A stretch of DNA of 64,000 bases, taken from positions 33,926,241 to 33,990,240 of the forward strand of contig OX393557.1 of NCBI GenBank assembly GCA_947650365.1, in the 5' to 3' direction. A program made the translations under genes and the position numbers. Positions 9,930 to 23,760 of this stretch are shown here, in pieces (the stretch's first letter is position 1; each line of letters begins with the position of its first letter). The notes under the pieces are model-generated. The model did not search any database and was not told the DNA's origin. It saw only the letters and a list, made by a program, of their open reading frames with translations. Source of the stretch: Chamaelirium japonicum. Its lineage: Eukaryota; Streptophyta; Magnoliopsida; Liliales; Melanthiaceae.

Positions 9930-10315
9930 ACAGACCCTACAACTGTAACAAGATCGAATCTCTTATTTTTGAATCAGACTTTCAAAAAATCTAGAGCTTT
10001 GAAATCCTAACCCCTCGATCTACTTTTCAAAAAGATCAGTGATACTCGGTCTGTCAAGGTCACTTTGAGAAAAGTGTTGATAAATTCAGGTTGCACCTTA
10101 TAGCATGGAGATGTAGGCTTCGGCTGAACTTCGAGATCACACCTTGTGTCAATCTTCTATCTCTCGTCTTATTCACAGTTTAAACTCAAAGACATCGATC
10201 TCTGAACCTGCAGACTAGACAAATGTTCCATCAGACATTCGACTCGACTTGATTGACTGGTTTGGCGGAGTCTTCGAGTCGGCACAAAGATCATCCCCTA
10301 CAACTATATAAATAA

Positions 10316-13300
10316 GGATCCCATAATAGTGGGATCCTACCAAGCTATGAACTTTTTATATTTTTGCAGCATAGAAATAGATGTTATAGTCACCCCTTTG
10401 ATATATAGATGTACCCTCCTTTAATGTAGTCGATCTTTAACTAGAATGGGCACAACTTGGGCTAGTTTTATAATCTAGAACATGAATTACGATCCCAAAA
10501 TAGTTGGACCCTTCCTAGCTTTAGGACTATTTATAGTTTGATCATACAGATGAGGGTATTAAAGTCACCCTTTGACACATAGATATACCCCCATATAATG
10601 TAGTTGACCTTGTTAACTTGTGTGGGCCCCAATTAAACTCCGCTCGTAATCTACTATATAAATAAGAATCCCACAATAGTGGGACCCCTCTTAGCTTTGT
10701 GCCTTAATATTTTAGCTACACAGATGTGGGTGTTAACGTCACCACTTTGAGACTAAGATGTACCACCCTTTAATGTTGTTGACCTTGCTAACTAGAGTAT
10801 GCACTACTGGGACTCCTCTCGTATTCTATTATCAGAATAATGATCCCACAATAGCATATCTCCTCTTAACTATACGACTCTTTATATTTTGGCCACATAG
10901 ATACGGGTGTTAAAGTCACACCCTTTGATATATAGATGCATCCCTTAAAATGTAGTCGATCTTATCAATTAGAGTGGGTCCCATATGGAGTCATCTCATA
11001 ATCTACCATATAAATAAAGATCCTACTATAGTGAGACTCCTTCTAGTTATAGGAATCTTTATATTTTTGCCACACATATGAGTGTTAAATCCGCCTCTTT
11101 GACACATAGATGTACCCCCCTTTTATATAGTTGACCTTGTCAATTGGAGTGGGCACTATTCTGACTCCTCTCGTAATCTACTATATGAATAAGGATCCCA
11201 TAATAGTAGGACTCTTTTCTGTGGGAAAGTTTATATTTTGGCCACACAGATACGGGTGTTCAAGTTACCCCTTTGATACATTAATGTTCCCTTCTATAAT
11301 GCAGTGGACCATGTTAACTAGAGTATACCCAACTTGGACCCTCACTTAAACTACTATATGAATAAGGATCCCACAATAGTGAACCCTTTCTAGCTAAGGG
11401 ATATTTAATATTTTGGCAACAAAGATGTTCGTGTTAAAACCACCCCTTTAACACATAGATGTACCCCCTATAATATATTCGACCTTGTCACCTGGAGTGG
11501 GCCTCGCTTGGACTCCTCTTGTAATCTAATACATAGATAAAGTTTCTATAAAACTAGCACCTCACCTAGCTATGGGAATCTTTATATTTTGGCAACATAG
11601 ATGCGGGTGTTAACGTTACCCCCTTTGACGCATAGATATATCCTCCTATAATATAGTCGACCATGTCAACTAGAGTGAGACCCATATGGACTTCTTTCAT
11701 AATCTACTACATTAATAAGGATCACTAAATAGTGGGTCCCCACCTATCTTTGAGAAATTTTATCTTTTGACTACATAGATACTGGTGTTAAAACCAATTT
11801 GACACATAGATATACCCTCTATAATATGTCAACAGGATTGGGCCCCTTTTGGACTCCAATCCTAATCCACTACATAAATAAAGGTCCCACTATAGTAGGT
11901 CCCCATCTAGCTATCATTCTCTTTAAAGTAGTTGGCATTGTCAATTGGAGTGGTCCTCACTTGGACTCATTTCTTAATCTACTAAATAAATATGGATCCC
12001 ACAATAGTGGGCCTCTCCTAACTATGTAACTATTTAAATTTTGGCAAAACATATATAAGTATTAAAGTCACTTCTTTAACTTATAGATGTGCCCTTATAA
12101 TATTATCGATCTTGTCAACTATAGTGGGCCCCACTTGGACTCCTATCATAATCTAATATATGAATAAGTATCCTACAATAGTGAGACCCATTGCAAACTA
12201 TGGGACTCTTTATATTTTGGCCATATAGATGGGATGTTAAAGTCACCCCTTTGACACAAAAATATACCCCCATTTAATATTGTTGACCTTGTCAATTAGA
12301 GTGGGCCTACATGGAATTCTATCATAATTTACAACATGAAAAGAGATCTCACAACAGTAGGACCCCACCTAGCTATGCTACTCTTTAGATTTTAGCTAAA
12401 TAAATTCAGGTATTAAAGTCAACCCTTTGACTTTATATATATGTACCCCCTATAATGTAGTCGAACTTGTCAACTAGCGTGGTCCCCAGTGGGACACCTC
12501 TCAAAATCCACTACAACAATAAATTTCCCACTATAGTTGGACCTAACTAGTTTGGAGACTCTTTTATATTTTTTTCTTACATATACGGGTGTACGTTAAG
12601 TCACCTCTTTGACACATAGATATATCCCACCTTCATGTAGTTGACCTTGGCAACTGGAGTGAGACCCACTTGGACTCCTCTCGTAATCTACTACATAAAT
12701 AAGGCTCCTACAATAGTAGGACCCCTCATATCTATAGGATAATTTAAATTTTGGCCACACAGATGCGGGCGCTAAAGTTATCCCTTTGACACATAAATGT
12801 ACTCTCCTATAATGTAGTCGACATTGTCAACAAGAGTGGGACCAACTTGGACTCCTCTCGTAATTTACTACATGATTAAGGATCTGACAATTAATATTGG
12901 GGCCCCCCTAGTTATGTGACTTTTTATATTTTGGTTTCACAGGTAAGGGTGTCAAAGTCATCCCCTTAACACATAGATGTACCCCCTCGTATTATAGTCA
13001 AACTTCTCAAATGGAATGAGCCCTACTTTGACTCATTTCATTATCTAATATATTAATAAATACCTCATAATAGTATGACCCCTCCTAGCTATAGAATACT
13101 TTATATTTTGGCACCACAGATACGATTATTAAAGTTATCACTTTGATACAAAGATGTACCCCCTAATAATATAGAATACTTTGGTAACTAGAATGGGCCC
13201 TACTTGGACTCCACTTGTAATTTACTATATGAATAAGGATTCCACAATAGTTGGACACCTTCTAGATATGATGTTCTATATGTTTTTGCTATACAGATAT

Positions 13301-15426
13301 AGGTGTTCAAGTCACCCCTTTCGTAAATAGATGTACACCTAATAATATAATCGGCCTTCTAATCTGGACCGGTCCCTTCTTAAACTCCTATTGTAATCTA
13401 CTATAGAATTAAAGATCCCACAATAGTGGTACTCATCTTAGCTATGAGACTTTTTATATTTTTGATACACAGATATGAGTGTTAAAGTCACCCCTTTGAT
13501 ATATAGATGTACCCGCTTTAATATAGTCGACTTTGCCAACTAGCGTGGCCCCCACTTGGATTTCTCTCGTAATCAACAATATAAATAGTGATCTTACAAT
13601 AGTCAAACCCCTTCAAGCCATATGACACTTTATATTTTTGCCATACAGATACGGGTATTAAAATAACCCCTTTGATTCCTTGATGTAATCCCTATACTGT
13701 AGTTGATCTAGCTAAATAGAGTGGCCACCTCTTGGACTCTTTTATAATATACTATATAAATAGAGATCACACAATAGTAGAACCTCCTAACTATTGGAAT
13801 CTTTATTTTTTGGCCAAAAAGATGCTAGTATTAAATGCACTCTTTTGATACATAGATATACCCCTTATAACGTAGTCGATCTTCTCAACTGCAGTGGGAC
13901 CCACTTGGACACCTCTCGTAATCTACTATATGAATTAGGATCCCACAATAGTGGGACCCCACCTAGAAATGAGACTCTTTATATTTTTGCTACATGCAGG
14001 TGTTAATGTTACCCCTATGACACATAGATGTATCCCCCTAAAATATAGTAGATCTTATCAACTATAGTGGGACCCACTTGAACTCCTTTCATAATCTACT
14101 ATATAAATAAGGATCCCATAATAGTGGGCCCATTCTATCTATGTGACTCTTTATATTTTGGCAACATAGATACGGGAGTTAAAATCACCCATTTAACACA
14201 TAAATGTATACCCTATAATATAGTTGACCTTGTTAAATATAATGAACCCACTCTGACCCCTCTCGTAATCTAGTTATGAATAAGAAACCTATAATAGTGG
14301 GGCCGCTCCTAACTATTTTGGTTATATTGAAACGGGTGCTAAAGTCACCCCTTTGACACAAAGATATACCCTTTTAAACTATAGTCGACCTTATCAACAG
14401 GAGTTCCCCACTTGGACTCCTCTTGTAATTTACTATATGAATAAGGATCCTACAATAGTGTGACCCCTCCAAGTTATATGGTATTTTATATTTTGGCTAC
14501 ACAGATTTAGATGTTAAAGTCTGCCCTTTTATATATAGATGTATCCTCTATAGTTTAGTCGACCTTGTCAACTAGAGTAAACCCAATATGGATTCCTCTC
14601 GTAATCTACTATAAATATAAAGATCCTATTATATTGGAACCACTTTGGTAGAAAAATATACTCCCCTATAATATTGTTAAACTTGTCAACGGGAGTGAGA
14701 CCCACTTCGATTCCACTCGTAATCTACTACATGATTAAGGATCCATAATAATGGGAACCCTCCTAGTTATAGAACTCTTTATATTTTAGTCAAACAGATG
14801 TGGGTGTTAATGTCACACCTTTGATATATAAATATACCCTCTTATAATGTAGTCGACCTTGTCAACTGGAGTGGGCCACACTTTGACTCCTCTTCTAATC
14901 TACTATATTATTAAGATTCAAAATTAGTGGGACCTCTTGTAGATATGAGACATTTTATATTTTTAGCCACACTGATTCGGGTGTTAAAGTCTTCCCTTTG
15001 ACACAAAGTTATACCCCCTTTATCAATTAGAATGGCCATACTTGGACTCCTCTCGTAATCAACTACATGAATAAGGATCCCATAATAGTGGAACCCTTTC
15101 AAGCTATGAGGCTCTTTATATTTTTACTAGACAAATATGTGTGTTAGAGTCAACTCTTTGGATATAAATATACTCCCTAAAATATAGTCGACCATTTAAA
15201 CTAGAGTAGGCCCCACTAAGACTCCTCTCGTAATCGACTATATAGATAAAGGTTTAACAATAGTGGGATCTATACATGATATATGACTCTTTATGTTTTT
15301 GCCACATAGATATAGGTGTTAAAGTTATCTATTTGACACATAGACATACCCCTCTTTAATTTAGTTAACCGTGTCAACTTGAGTGTGCCCCACTTGGACA
15401 CCTTTCGTAATTGACTATATAAATAA
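10316..15426. repeat. HOR copy 1 (5,111 bp)
   Basis: It starts at the monomer with 'gggatcctaccaagctatga'. The landmark monomer with ggtccccagtggga lies at 12,481. It carries a private deletion of about 80 bp at about 11,920-11,932 (ctctttaaagtagttgg junction), shared only with copy 3. Confidence 0.85.
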
Positions 15427-18400
15427 AGATCCCATAACAATCTATAAGACTCTTTATATTTTTACTGCACAGATATAGGTGTTAAAGGCACCCCTTTAAT
15501 AAATAAATATACCCTTCTTTAATGTAGTCGACCTTCAACTAGAGTGGGCACCACTTGGACTCCTTTTATAATCTACAATATAAATCATGATCCCAAAATA
15601 GTAGGACCCTTCCTAGTTTTGGGACTCTTTATATTTTTGTCAAACAGATGTGGATGTTAAAGTCAACATTTGACACATAGATATACCCCCATATAATATA
15701 GTTAACCTTGTTAATTAGCATGGGCCCCAATTAGATACCTCTCGTAATTTACTATATAAATAAGAATCCCATAATAGTGGGACCCCACTGAGCTTTGCGA
15801 CTTTATATTTTAGCCACATAGATGTAGGTGTTAAAGTCACCCCATGGAGACAAAGATGTACCCCCCTTTAATATCGTTGACCTTACTAACTAGAGTATGC
15901 CCCACCAGGACTCCTCTCGAATTCTAATATCAAAATAAGGATCCCACAATAGCAAGGCTTCTCTTAACTATGTGACTCTTTATATTTTGGCTACATAGAT
16001 GCAGGTGTTAAAGTCACACCCTTTGATATATAGATGCACCCCCTATAATATAGTCGACCTTGTCAACTGGAGTGGGTCCCACATAGACTCATCTCAAAAT
16101 CTACCATATAAATAAATATCCCACTATAATGAGACTTCTTCTAGTTATAGGAATTTTTATATTTTTGCCACACATATGGGTATTAAATCCACCCCTTTGA
16201 CACATTGATGTAGCCCCCTTTTATATAGTCGACCTTGTTAATTAGAGTAGGTCCTATTCTGACACATCTCGTAATCTATTACCTGAATATGGATCCCATA
16301 ATAGTAGGACTCCTTTCTGTAGGATAGTTTATATATTGGCCGCACAGATACGAGTGTTCAAGTTACCCCTTTGATACATTAATGTACCCCCCTATAATAC
16401 AGTGGATCTTGTTAACTAGAGTGGACCCCACTTGGACCCTCTCTTAATCTACTATATGAATAAGGATCCCATAATAGTGACACCTTTTCTAGCTAAGGAA
16501 TATTTAATATTTTGGCAACATTCATATTCATGTTAAAGTCACCCTTGGACACCTAGATGTACCACCTATAATATATTCGACCTTTTCAACTGGAGTGAGC
16601 CCCGCTTGGACTCATCTTGTAATCTAATACATAAATAAAGTTTCCATAAAAGTGGTACCCCACCTAGCTATGGGAATCTTTATATTTTGACAACATAAAT
16701 ATATGTTTTAAAGTTACCCCCTTTGACACATAGATGTACCCCCTATAATATAGTTGACCATGTCAACTAGAGTGAGAGCCACATGGACTTCTTTCGTAAT
16801 CTAATATATGAATAAACATCTCTAAATAGTGGGGTCCCTCCTATCGATGAGACTTTTTAACTTTTGACTACATAGATATTGGTGTTAAAGTTATCAATTT
16901 TATACATAAATATACCCTCTATAATATAATCAACATTGTCAACAAGATTGGGCCCCACTTGGACTGCACTCCTAATCTACTACATAAATAAATATCCCAC
17001 TATAGTAGGACCCCATCTAGCTATTGTCTCTTTATATTTTGGCCAAACTGATATGGTGGTTAAAGTTATCTCTTTGACATATAGATGTGCAACTCTATAA
17101 TATAATTGACATTGTCAATTAGACTGGGGCTCACTTGGACTCATTTCGTAATATACTAAATAAATATGGATCCTACAATAGCGGGCCTCTCCTTACTTTG
17201 TGACTTTTTAAATTTTGGCAAAACAGATATAAGTGTTAAAGTCACCCCTTTGACTTATAGATGTACCCTTACAATTTAGTCAATCTTGTCAATTATAGTG
17301 AGCCCCACTTGGACTCCTATCGTAATCTAATTTATGAGTAAGTATCTGACAATAGTCAAACCCCTTCCAATCTATGGGACTCTTTATATTTTGGAGCATA
17401 GATGGGATGTTAAAGTTACCCTTTTGACACAAAGATATACCCACCTTTAATATAGTCGACCTTGTCAATTGGAGTGGGCCCTATTTGGACTCCTATCATA
17501 ATCTACTATATTAATAGGGATCCTACAATAGTAAGACCCCACTTGGCAATGCTACTCTTTATATTTTAGTTAAGCAGATTCAGGTGTTAAAGTCAGCCCT
17601 TTGACATATATATATGTAGCCCCTATAATGTTGTCGACCTTGTCAACTAGCGTTGTCCCTAATGGGACTTCTCTCAAAATCTACTACAATAATAAAGATC
17701 CCATTATAGTTGGACCCAACTAGTTATGCGACTCTTTTATATTTTTTCTGTACATATACAGGTATTAAGTCACTTCTTTAATACATAGATATACCCCACC
17801 TTCATGTAGTCGACCTTGGCAATTAGAGTGAGCCCAACTTGAACTCCTCTCGTAATCTACTATATAAGTAAGGCTCCCATAATAGTAGGACCCCTCCTAT
17901 CTATTGGATAATTAGAATTTGGGCCACACAAATATGAGCGCTAAAGTTACCCCTTTGACATATAGATGTACTCCCCTATAAAGTAGTCGACATTGTCGAC
18001 AGGAATGGGACAAACATGGACTCATCTCGTAATCAACTATATAAATAAAAATCTTATTATAGTGGGACCCTCCTAGTTATGAGACTCTTTATATTTTGGT
18101 CACGCAGATATGGATGTCAAAGTCATCCCTTTAACAAATAGATGTACCCCATCGTAATATAGTAGAACTTCTTAACTGGAATGGATCCCACTTTGACTCA
18201 TCTCGTAATCTAATATATTAATAAATACCCCATAATAGTATGACCCCTCCTAGCTATGGAACCCTTTATATTTTGGCCACACAGATGCAATTGTTAAAGT
18301 TACCACTTTGACAAAAAGATGTACTCCCTAATAATATAGAATACTTTATCAACAAGAGTGGGCCCCACTTGGACTCCACTTATAATTAATGATATGAATT

Positions 18401-19334
18401 AGGATTTTATACTAGTGGAACCCCTTCTAGCTGTGATGCTCTATATGTTTTTGCCACACAGATATGGGTGTTAAAGTCACCCCTTTGATATATAGTTGCA
18501 CCCCTAAAAATATAATCGGCCTTATAAACTGGACTGGTCGCAACTTAGACTTCTCTCGTAATCTACTACAGAAATAAAGATCCCACAATAGTGGTACCCA
18601 TCTTAATTGTAGGACTCTTTATATTTTTGACACACAGATATAAGTGTTAAAGTCACCCCTCTGACATATAGATATACCCCCCCTTTCATATAGTCAACTT
18701 TGCCAACTAGAGTGGGCCCCACTTGGACTCCTCTCGTAATCTACTATATAAATGATGATCTTGCAATAGTGGGACTCCTCCTAGCCATATGATACTTTAT
18801 ATTTTTGCCACACAGATACGGGTATTAAATATACATGATGTACTCCATATACTGTAGTTGATTTAGTTAAATAGAGTGGCTACCTCACAAACTCTCTCAT
18901 AATATACTTTATGAATAAGGACCCCACAATTGTAGGACCCCTCTTAACTATCAGAATCTTTATATTTTGGCCAAAAAGATGCAAGTATTAAAGTCACCCT
19001 TTTGATATATAGATGTACCCCCTATAATGTAGTCGACCTTCTCAACTGGAGTGGGCCCCATTTGGACTCCTCTCGTAATCTACCATATGAATAAAAATCC
19101 CACAAAAGTGGGACCCCACCTAGCTATGGGACTCTTTATATTTTAGCCACATGCATATGTTAATGTTACCCCTATGACACATAGATTTACCCCCTATAAT
19201 ATAGTAGACCTTATCATCTTGAGTAGAACCCACTTGAACTCCTTTCATAATCTACTATATAAATAAGGATCCCACAATAATTAACCCCTTCTACTTATGT
19301 AACTCTTTATATTTTGGTAACACAGTTACGGGTG

Positions 19335-19339
19335 TTAAA
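19335..19339. repeat. Target-site duplication TTAAA (left) of copia element
   Basis: TTAAA directly precedes the LTR at 19,340. The matching TTAAA is at 37,077-37,081. Joining the two sides restores a normal satellite monomer. Confidence 0.85.
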
Positions 19340-21671
19340 TGTTGGAAATAAATCCATGGCAGAGGCCCGCAGCGGAAGCAAAGTGAAGGTCCGAGGACCG
19401 TAGCCGGTGTGCGTTACATATCAAAATTTTCATCGAAACGATCTACATATGCGTGTATGAAACTAGCATGGCAACTACGCGAACCCCTAACGACGATCTA
19501 ACACGAATGAACAATCTAGCATGTATGCATGTTCTATCTATGTTAGATCTACATGTTAGAGATCATACCTGCATGCGGGTTCTTTCATCGCGACAAATTT
19601 CTTCTTTGTTGATGGAGACGGGCTACGGATCTACTCAACATAGCTTTGGTGCGACGGCCATAACTTTTTGTTCCAAACTCCGATTGGGATGAAATTTGGA
19701 CTGCAGGTAGCCAACTTCGAGACGCAACTTTTGCAATAAGTTTCACATCGTTTGGACTTCTGTAGCTCCCGTAATCACAGAAACAATGCTGATTTTCTGT
19801 GCAGATTCTGGACAGCAAAAGGTTGCGGGAGACGCCTTCTAGTTCACCCGATCTCACACGATGCACGGCACCTCGTCGATGGATCTCTGAGTGCCTCCAT
19901 ACGACGAGCCTTCTCCTTCTATGAAATACCATGCGAGGAAGACGAGTCGCCATCCAATGGCGCAAGCGAGGGAGAGAGAGATGAGAGAGGATATGCGAAG
20001 AGAGGAGAGGGGGTGGCTAGGGTTTCCCCCATGGCTTGGGCCGGCCCTAGGGCTTGCATGGCTCATTAATTTCATCCCCCCCTCTCTCCCTATGCCTTAT
20101 ATAGGGTCGGCCTTATCCTTACGGAAAAGCCTAACGGATAGGATTGACTGATTCAAACCTCTCCCTATATATCTCTTCTTTTATCTCTATCTTTTCCTTG
20201 TTTTTGAAAACGGTCAAAACCAGCCCGTTTTCTGCGCCTCATGACCGGCCTTTTCATCGGAGGCATCAACCTCCTGAAACTAATAGGGCCGGCCTTGACC
20301 AGTCTCTCAACACTTAGGGCCGGCCCCCCTTAGTGCATAGTGGCGCATGGTATGACCAAAACGCCCTTATGTCACTAGTTGGCCGTTCCTCGTGTACGAG
20401 ACTTTGCTAGGCACACATAAGTGAAGTGCACCAGTGATTTCACTATTCTCTGAGGTTCCCTTAGAGTGCCCCTAGTGAAGTCAACTAGTCAACTCGCAAC
20501 ATATCCTGGTGCATCGCACCTATGTGGCAAAGTCCACTTATGACAAGGAATTGCTACATGCATCTCTACACTAACCTAGGGTTTCCCCTTAGTGCATACA
20601 CGTAGCTACGCATCTACCGAGCACTAGTGCGAAGCACTCACGGAGCGTATGCTTAGAATTCTCGCTTCCTCTAACTACGTTTTGTGTTTCGATGAGATGG
20701 TATAAGAACCGTACATAATGTCGATAAGGTGGAACCTTCAGGGACTAGGGTTCATGGCTTCCAACTCAGACTCGATCGACACACTATCCGAGTGTACCAT
20801 CGATCCTCTGAGTCCGAGTTAACCTGCGTAGCCACCCAGAGTGCGACGCAGGCTGCACTCCAATTCCCCCAGACTTACTATGTTCTCCCTCATACCCCTG
20901 CTCTCCGCTTAGTATGGTAAACCCACTGTCCCTACACTTGGTGCCATGACGCAACTCGAGCGGTGGAGAATACCGTCAGACTCGAGTGCTCATATGACTC
21001 GGTTCCTTCCAGGTTGACAACATACATCGTACCTCCGATTACTCTGACGAGCAACCGGATCCGTCATCAGTCCAACTGATGACCACCTGGCTAGGGTTTA
21101 ATATGACATAGGTCAGACCAAGGAACGCACCTCCCGTTAGGGGTATGGATAGCCTGCAGGAGTGACACGCTGATGCAACGCCAACCGGGTAACCCAGTAC
21201 ACCGTGGTTTTGGATCACTGCATCCGGATCCTCACACATTGGTGCGCCAAAGCACCACACAACTGGTTAGTCCACCAGACATGGTTCCTCAGGGTTTAGG
21301 ACCGTTTTACCCTAAGCAGAAACACGGTTTAGTGCACCGATGTCTGTTCATCGATCTGTGCACCGTGTTGGTTCCGTTCGGCCACAGACACTGTGCCTGG
21401 TAATGATCATGGTGGAGACACCCACGCTCTGTCATCCCAACAGCTTATCCTGATAGAGCGACCAACCCTTATCAGAGCTGCGAACGTATTTAGGTTACAT
21501 AAGACCAGTCCCTTGAGTCTCCCACTCAAGTGGATTATCATGTAGCCATGGCTCTCTGTTCTGTAATCAGAACACGTACTAAGGTACGTACCAATATGCA
21601 TTCCTATACTATCAACCATACATAGCTAAACTATAGGTTTTTACGAGCTGTAGACCTCACCAATTCTAACA
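19340..21671 (-). repeat. Copia LTR, left copy (3' LTR of the element), 2,332 bp
   Basis: On the + strand it starts TGTTGGAAAT and ends TTCTAACA. It is uninterrupted and serves as the reference for the right LTR. It holds the empty hAT target (single CCTCCATA at about 19,893) and the empty site of the Tekay-like element (ccgggtaaccc at about 21,186). A - strand TATA box CTATATAAGG is at 20,095-20,104. No gene is encoded; the ORF at 20,729-20,920 recurs unchanged in the other LTR because it is repeat sequence. Confidence 0.9.
20095..20104 (-). promoter_or_regulatory. TATA box in copia LTR
   Basis: CTATATAAGG on the - strand, within the LTR and oriented with the element. A matching copy lies in the right LTR near 28,601-28,610. 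Confidence 0.5.
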
Positions 21672-21681
21672 ATCTCCCACT
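21672..21681 (-). promoter_or_regulatory. Polypurine tract of copia element
   Basis: The - strand reads AGTGGGAGAT directly before the LTR start TGTTAG. This is the usual copia plus-strand primer. Confidence 0.8.
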
Positions 21682-21924
21682 AGGTCTAACGAGGAATAAC
21701 GGTGTTGAGCTCTGTAGCTTCTACATGCTGCCCAAAAGCCTTTGCAGGAATTCCCTAAAGGAATTGGCAACATTATCTGTAGACTCCACCTCAGTACCGC
21801 TACTTGCATTTCCTCCTATAACTGTCAGATCAAGTGGAGTTTGTACTTGATGCGTTTCCCCTCACGGTGGTGCCTAGTCTCCTTGGACCTTGCTTACCGC
21901 TCTTCTGTTGCAACAACAGATAAC

Positions 21925-22060
21925 TGAGCTTCTGGTACGCGTCCCAAGTTCTCTAAGAACTTCCTAAGCCTTACCACCTGATATACTACCTCACACGCAA
22001 CAACGTGCTAAGCCACTGTGGTAGAGTCTGTGATGCACTGTTGCTTCACACTCTACCAAC
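21925..22060 (-). pseudogene. pol (RH): Copia RNase H remnant
   Basis: The - strand gives a K-Q-x-x-x-x-D-S-T block followed by an A-C-E-x(4)-V-x-LRKF-x(3)-LG block, typical of the C-terminal copia RNase H. One stop replaces a conserved residue. It lies between RT and the polypurine tract, as expected. Confidence 0.75.
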
Positions 22061-22421
22061 AACCGCTTCTAATCCCAAAATAAAAACAATTCCTGAAATT
22101 GATTCTCTAGAATGCACATCTGACACCAAAGTCAGACCCTGTGCATCCAATCGATATTAGGACCTGTGAAGTGCAAGCTAACTCACAATCCTCACTTAAT
22201 AAGGATTTCTGAGTATACCCTTCACTTTAGTCCAGTGATTTGGACCCGGGTTCGACTGAAACCGACCCATGAATCCTACTGCGCAATAGATATCTAGCCT
22301 CGTAAAACAAATCTGGCTAGAATCTTATCTTCATGCGTAGCCTGTAACAGCAAGAGAACCTTGCTCTGGTTATCTCGAGTTACCTTGATTCCCAGAGCAT
22401 AACTCGCCTCACTAGGGTCTT

Positions 22422-22880
22422 TCACATCGAATTATGATGACTACAAACCTTTACCGTAAACAATATTCTTACGTCATTTTCAATCAGTAGGATATCGTTA
22501 ATGTAAAGTACTACGTACACCCTTGTAGCTTTTTCACCTTTCTTGTACCCACTTGGTTTATCATCATTCTGATCAAATCCGTGTAACCGGATTCCCTTGA
22601 TCAAAATAGATATTCCATCCTGGATGCTTGCATCAATCCATAAATGGACGTTTGCAACTTATATTCCATATCTTCCTAACCTACTGACACAAACCCTGGG
22701 GCTTTTCATCCATATGTCCTTTCCAAATTTCCGTTAGGGAATAACTGTCTTGACATCCATCAACCAGATCTCCCAACTATAATGGGCTGCGATGGATTAA
22801 GAGGATCTGTTATAGACTTAGGCATAGCTACCAGTGAAATGGTTTTGACATAGTCAATGCCTTCTCCTTTGGCAACTAAT
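22422..22880 (-). pseudogene. pol (RT): Copia reverse transcriptase remnant
   Basis: On the - strand from 22,880: a VARLVAKG block, EGIDY, a VAM.KSI block, WM(D)V-K-type and NGNLE blocks, then a SIYGL.QASR block. The open stretch 22,604-22,422 has GFDQN..P.GYKK and an active site that reads Y-I-N-D where Y-V-D-D is usual. The pieces are in several frames with stops. The change of the first catalytic Asp to Asn would inactivate the enzyme even without the frameshifts. Confidence 0.85.
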
Positions 22881-23601
22881 CTAGCTACTTAAGTCTTAAC
22901 CGGGTGCTCTTCTTATACACTTCCAACACCCTGAAGGGTGATAGTGTCATAAGTGTCAAGACTGTTCCAAGAGACATTGATGCTGATTTGCCTCCATGGT
23001 CTTTTGTCAGTCAGAGCTGTCGGAAGCTCCTACTACTTCTTCGTAGCTCTAGGGATCATCCTCCTGAAACTCTGGATTAACTATCGAAGTTTCTCCATAG
23101 TATCTTTCAGGAGCTCTGATGGTCCCACAACGATGAGGTGGTGGTGGTACAAAGTGAATCGTTTCTACAGTGTCTGGTATACTAGTTTCTTGTATCATCT
23201 ACTCCCACTACGTTTTCAGATGCGCACTCTCTACCAGTACCCAGTAGTTCACCCAGAACTACCTTACCGGTAAACTTATGGTCTATAGTATAATCCTGGT
23301 CTAGGTAAATGGTATTCGTAGAAACGATTACCTTCCAAACCTCAAGATCATAGAACAGTCCACCTTATGCCTCCTAAGGGTAACCTACAAACAGATATAC
23401 CTGGAACTACATCTCCATCTCATCCCTCTTGTCCTTTTGCATAAGTGCAGGACAACCCTATATCTCGAGACTCTATAGTGTCAGCTTTCGCTTAGACCAT
23501 AGCTCTCTATAGGTCTGAGGCACTGATCTAGATGAGAGAGAGTTTTAGATATAAGCTACTGTTTTAAGGTACAACCCCACCAAAGGGTGGGTAGTACATT
23601 T

Positions 23602-23760
23602 GGCAATATTTATCATACTACGGACCATGTCAAACAGGGTCCGATTCCTTCTCTCGGAGACTTCATTCTGACGTTTCATCCTAGGAGCATTTAACTGGGA
23701 GATAATCCCATGCTCCTTTAGGATCCTATGGAACTCATCCGATAGGCTCTCATTCCCTCG
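23602..23760 (-). pseudogene. pol (INT): Copia integrase core remnant
   Basis: The - strand reads a DEF..ILKEHGI-SQL block followed by N-x-VSERRNRTL-x-DMVRSM, the end of the catalytic core with its Glu. The proline/glycine segment between them has changed. It lies about 0.7 kb upstream of RT in element orientation, which fixes the copia order. Confidence 0.85.

Larger units (their letters stand above)
1..10302 (+). mobile_element. Tat-lineage Ty3/gypsy LTR retrotransposon, 3' part, decayed
   Basis: The window opens inside gag and runs through protease, RT, RNase H, a second RNase H and integrase, all on the + strand, to a 3' LTR ending at 10,302. RT before integrase is the Ty3/gypsy order. 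A second RNase H (2,778-3,400) together with a large antisense gene between integrase and the 3' LTR points to the Tat lineage (Grande/RIRE2/Retand type). Coding parts carry many stops and several frameshifts, so this copy cannot move on its own. The 3' LTR runs straight into the satellite at 10,303. The likely 5-bp target duplication copy there is actat (10,303-10,307); its partner is outside the window. Confidence 0.9.
9557..10302 (+). repeat. 3' LTR of Tat element (746 bp)
   Basis: It begins TGTAGG and ends CCTACA, a perfect 6-bp terminal inverted repeat with the TG..CA ends of an LTR. A purine tract precedes it and satellite follows at once. The U3 part holds 42-bp tandem repeats, then a TATA box at 9,921. 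The 5' LTR is outside the window, so LTR age cannot be read. Confidence 0.8.
10303..19339. repeat. Satellite array, left part (monomer about 176 bp)
   Basis: About 50 diverged monomers in head-to-tail order. A typical monomer reads ggatcccacaatagtggg, then a ctcctagctatgggactc part, tttatattttggccacacag, a gtgttaaagtcaccccttt part, gacacatagatgtaccccc, tataatatagtcgacc, ttgtcaactggagtgggccc, cacttggactcctctcgtaa and tctactatatgaataa. Indels make monomers 118-180 bp. It abuts the Tat LTR on the left and the copia insertion on the right. No genes are seen. Confidence 0.95.

Noticed and set aside
10303..19339. CRISPR-like regular repeats
   Set aside because: Units are contiguous 176-bp monomers without spacers, in plant DNA.
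20729..20920. 63-codon + strand ORF identical at 29,229-29,420
   Set aside because: It lies in both copia LTRs and opposes the element; a chance frame in repeat sequence.
22953..23273. 106-codon + strand ORF in the copia interior
   Set aside because: The element's coding strand is -, and the peptide has no recognisable domain.
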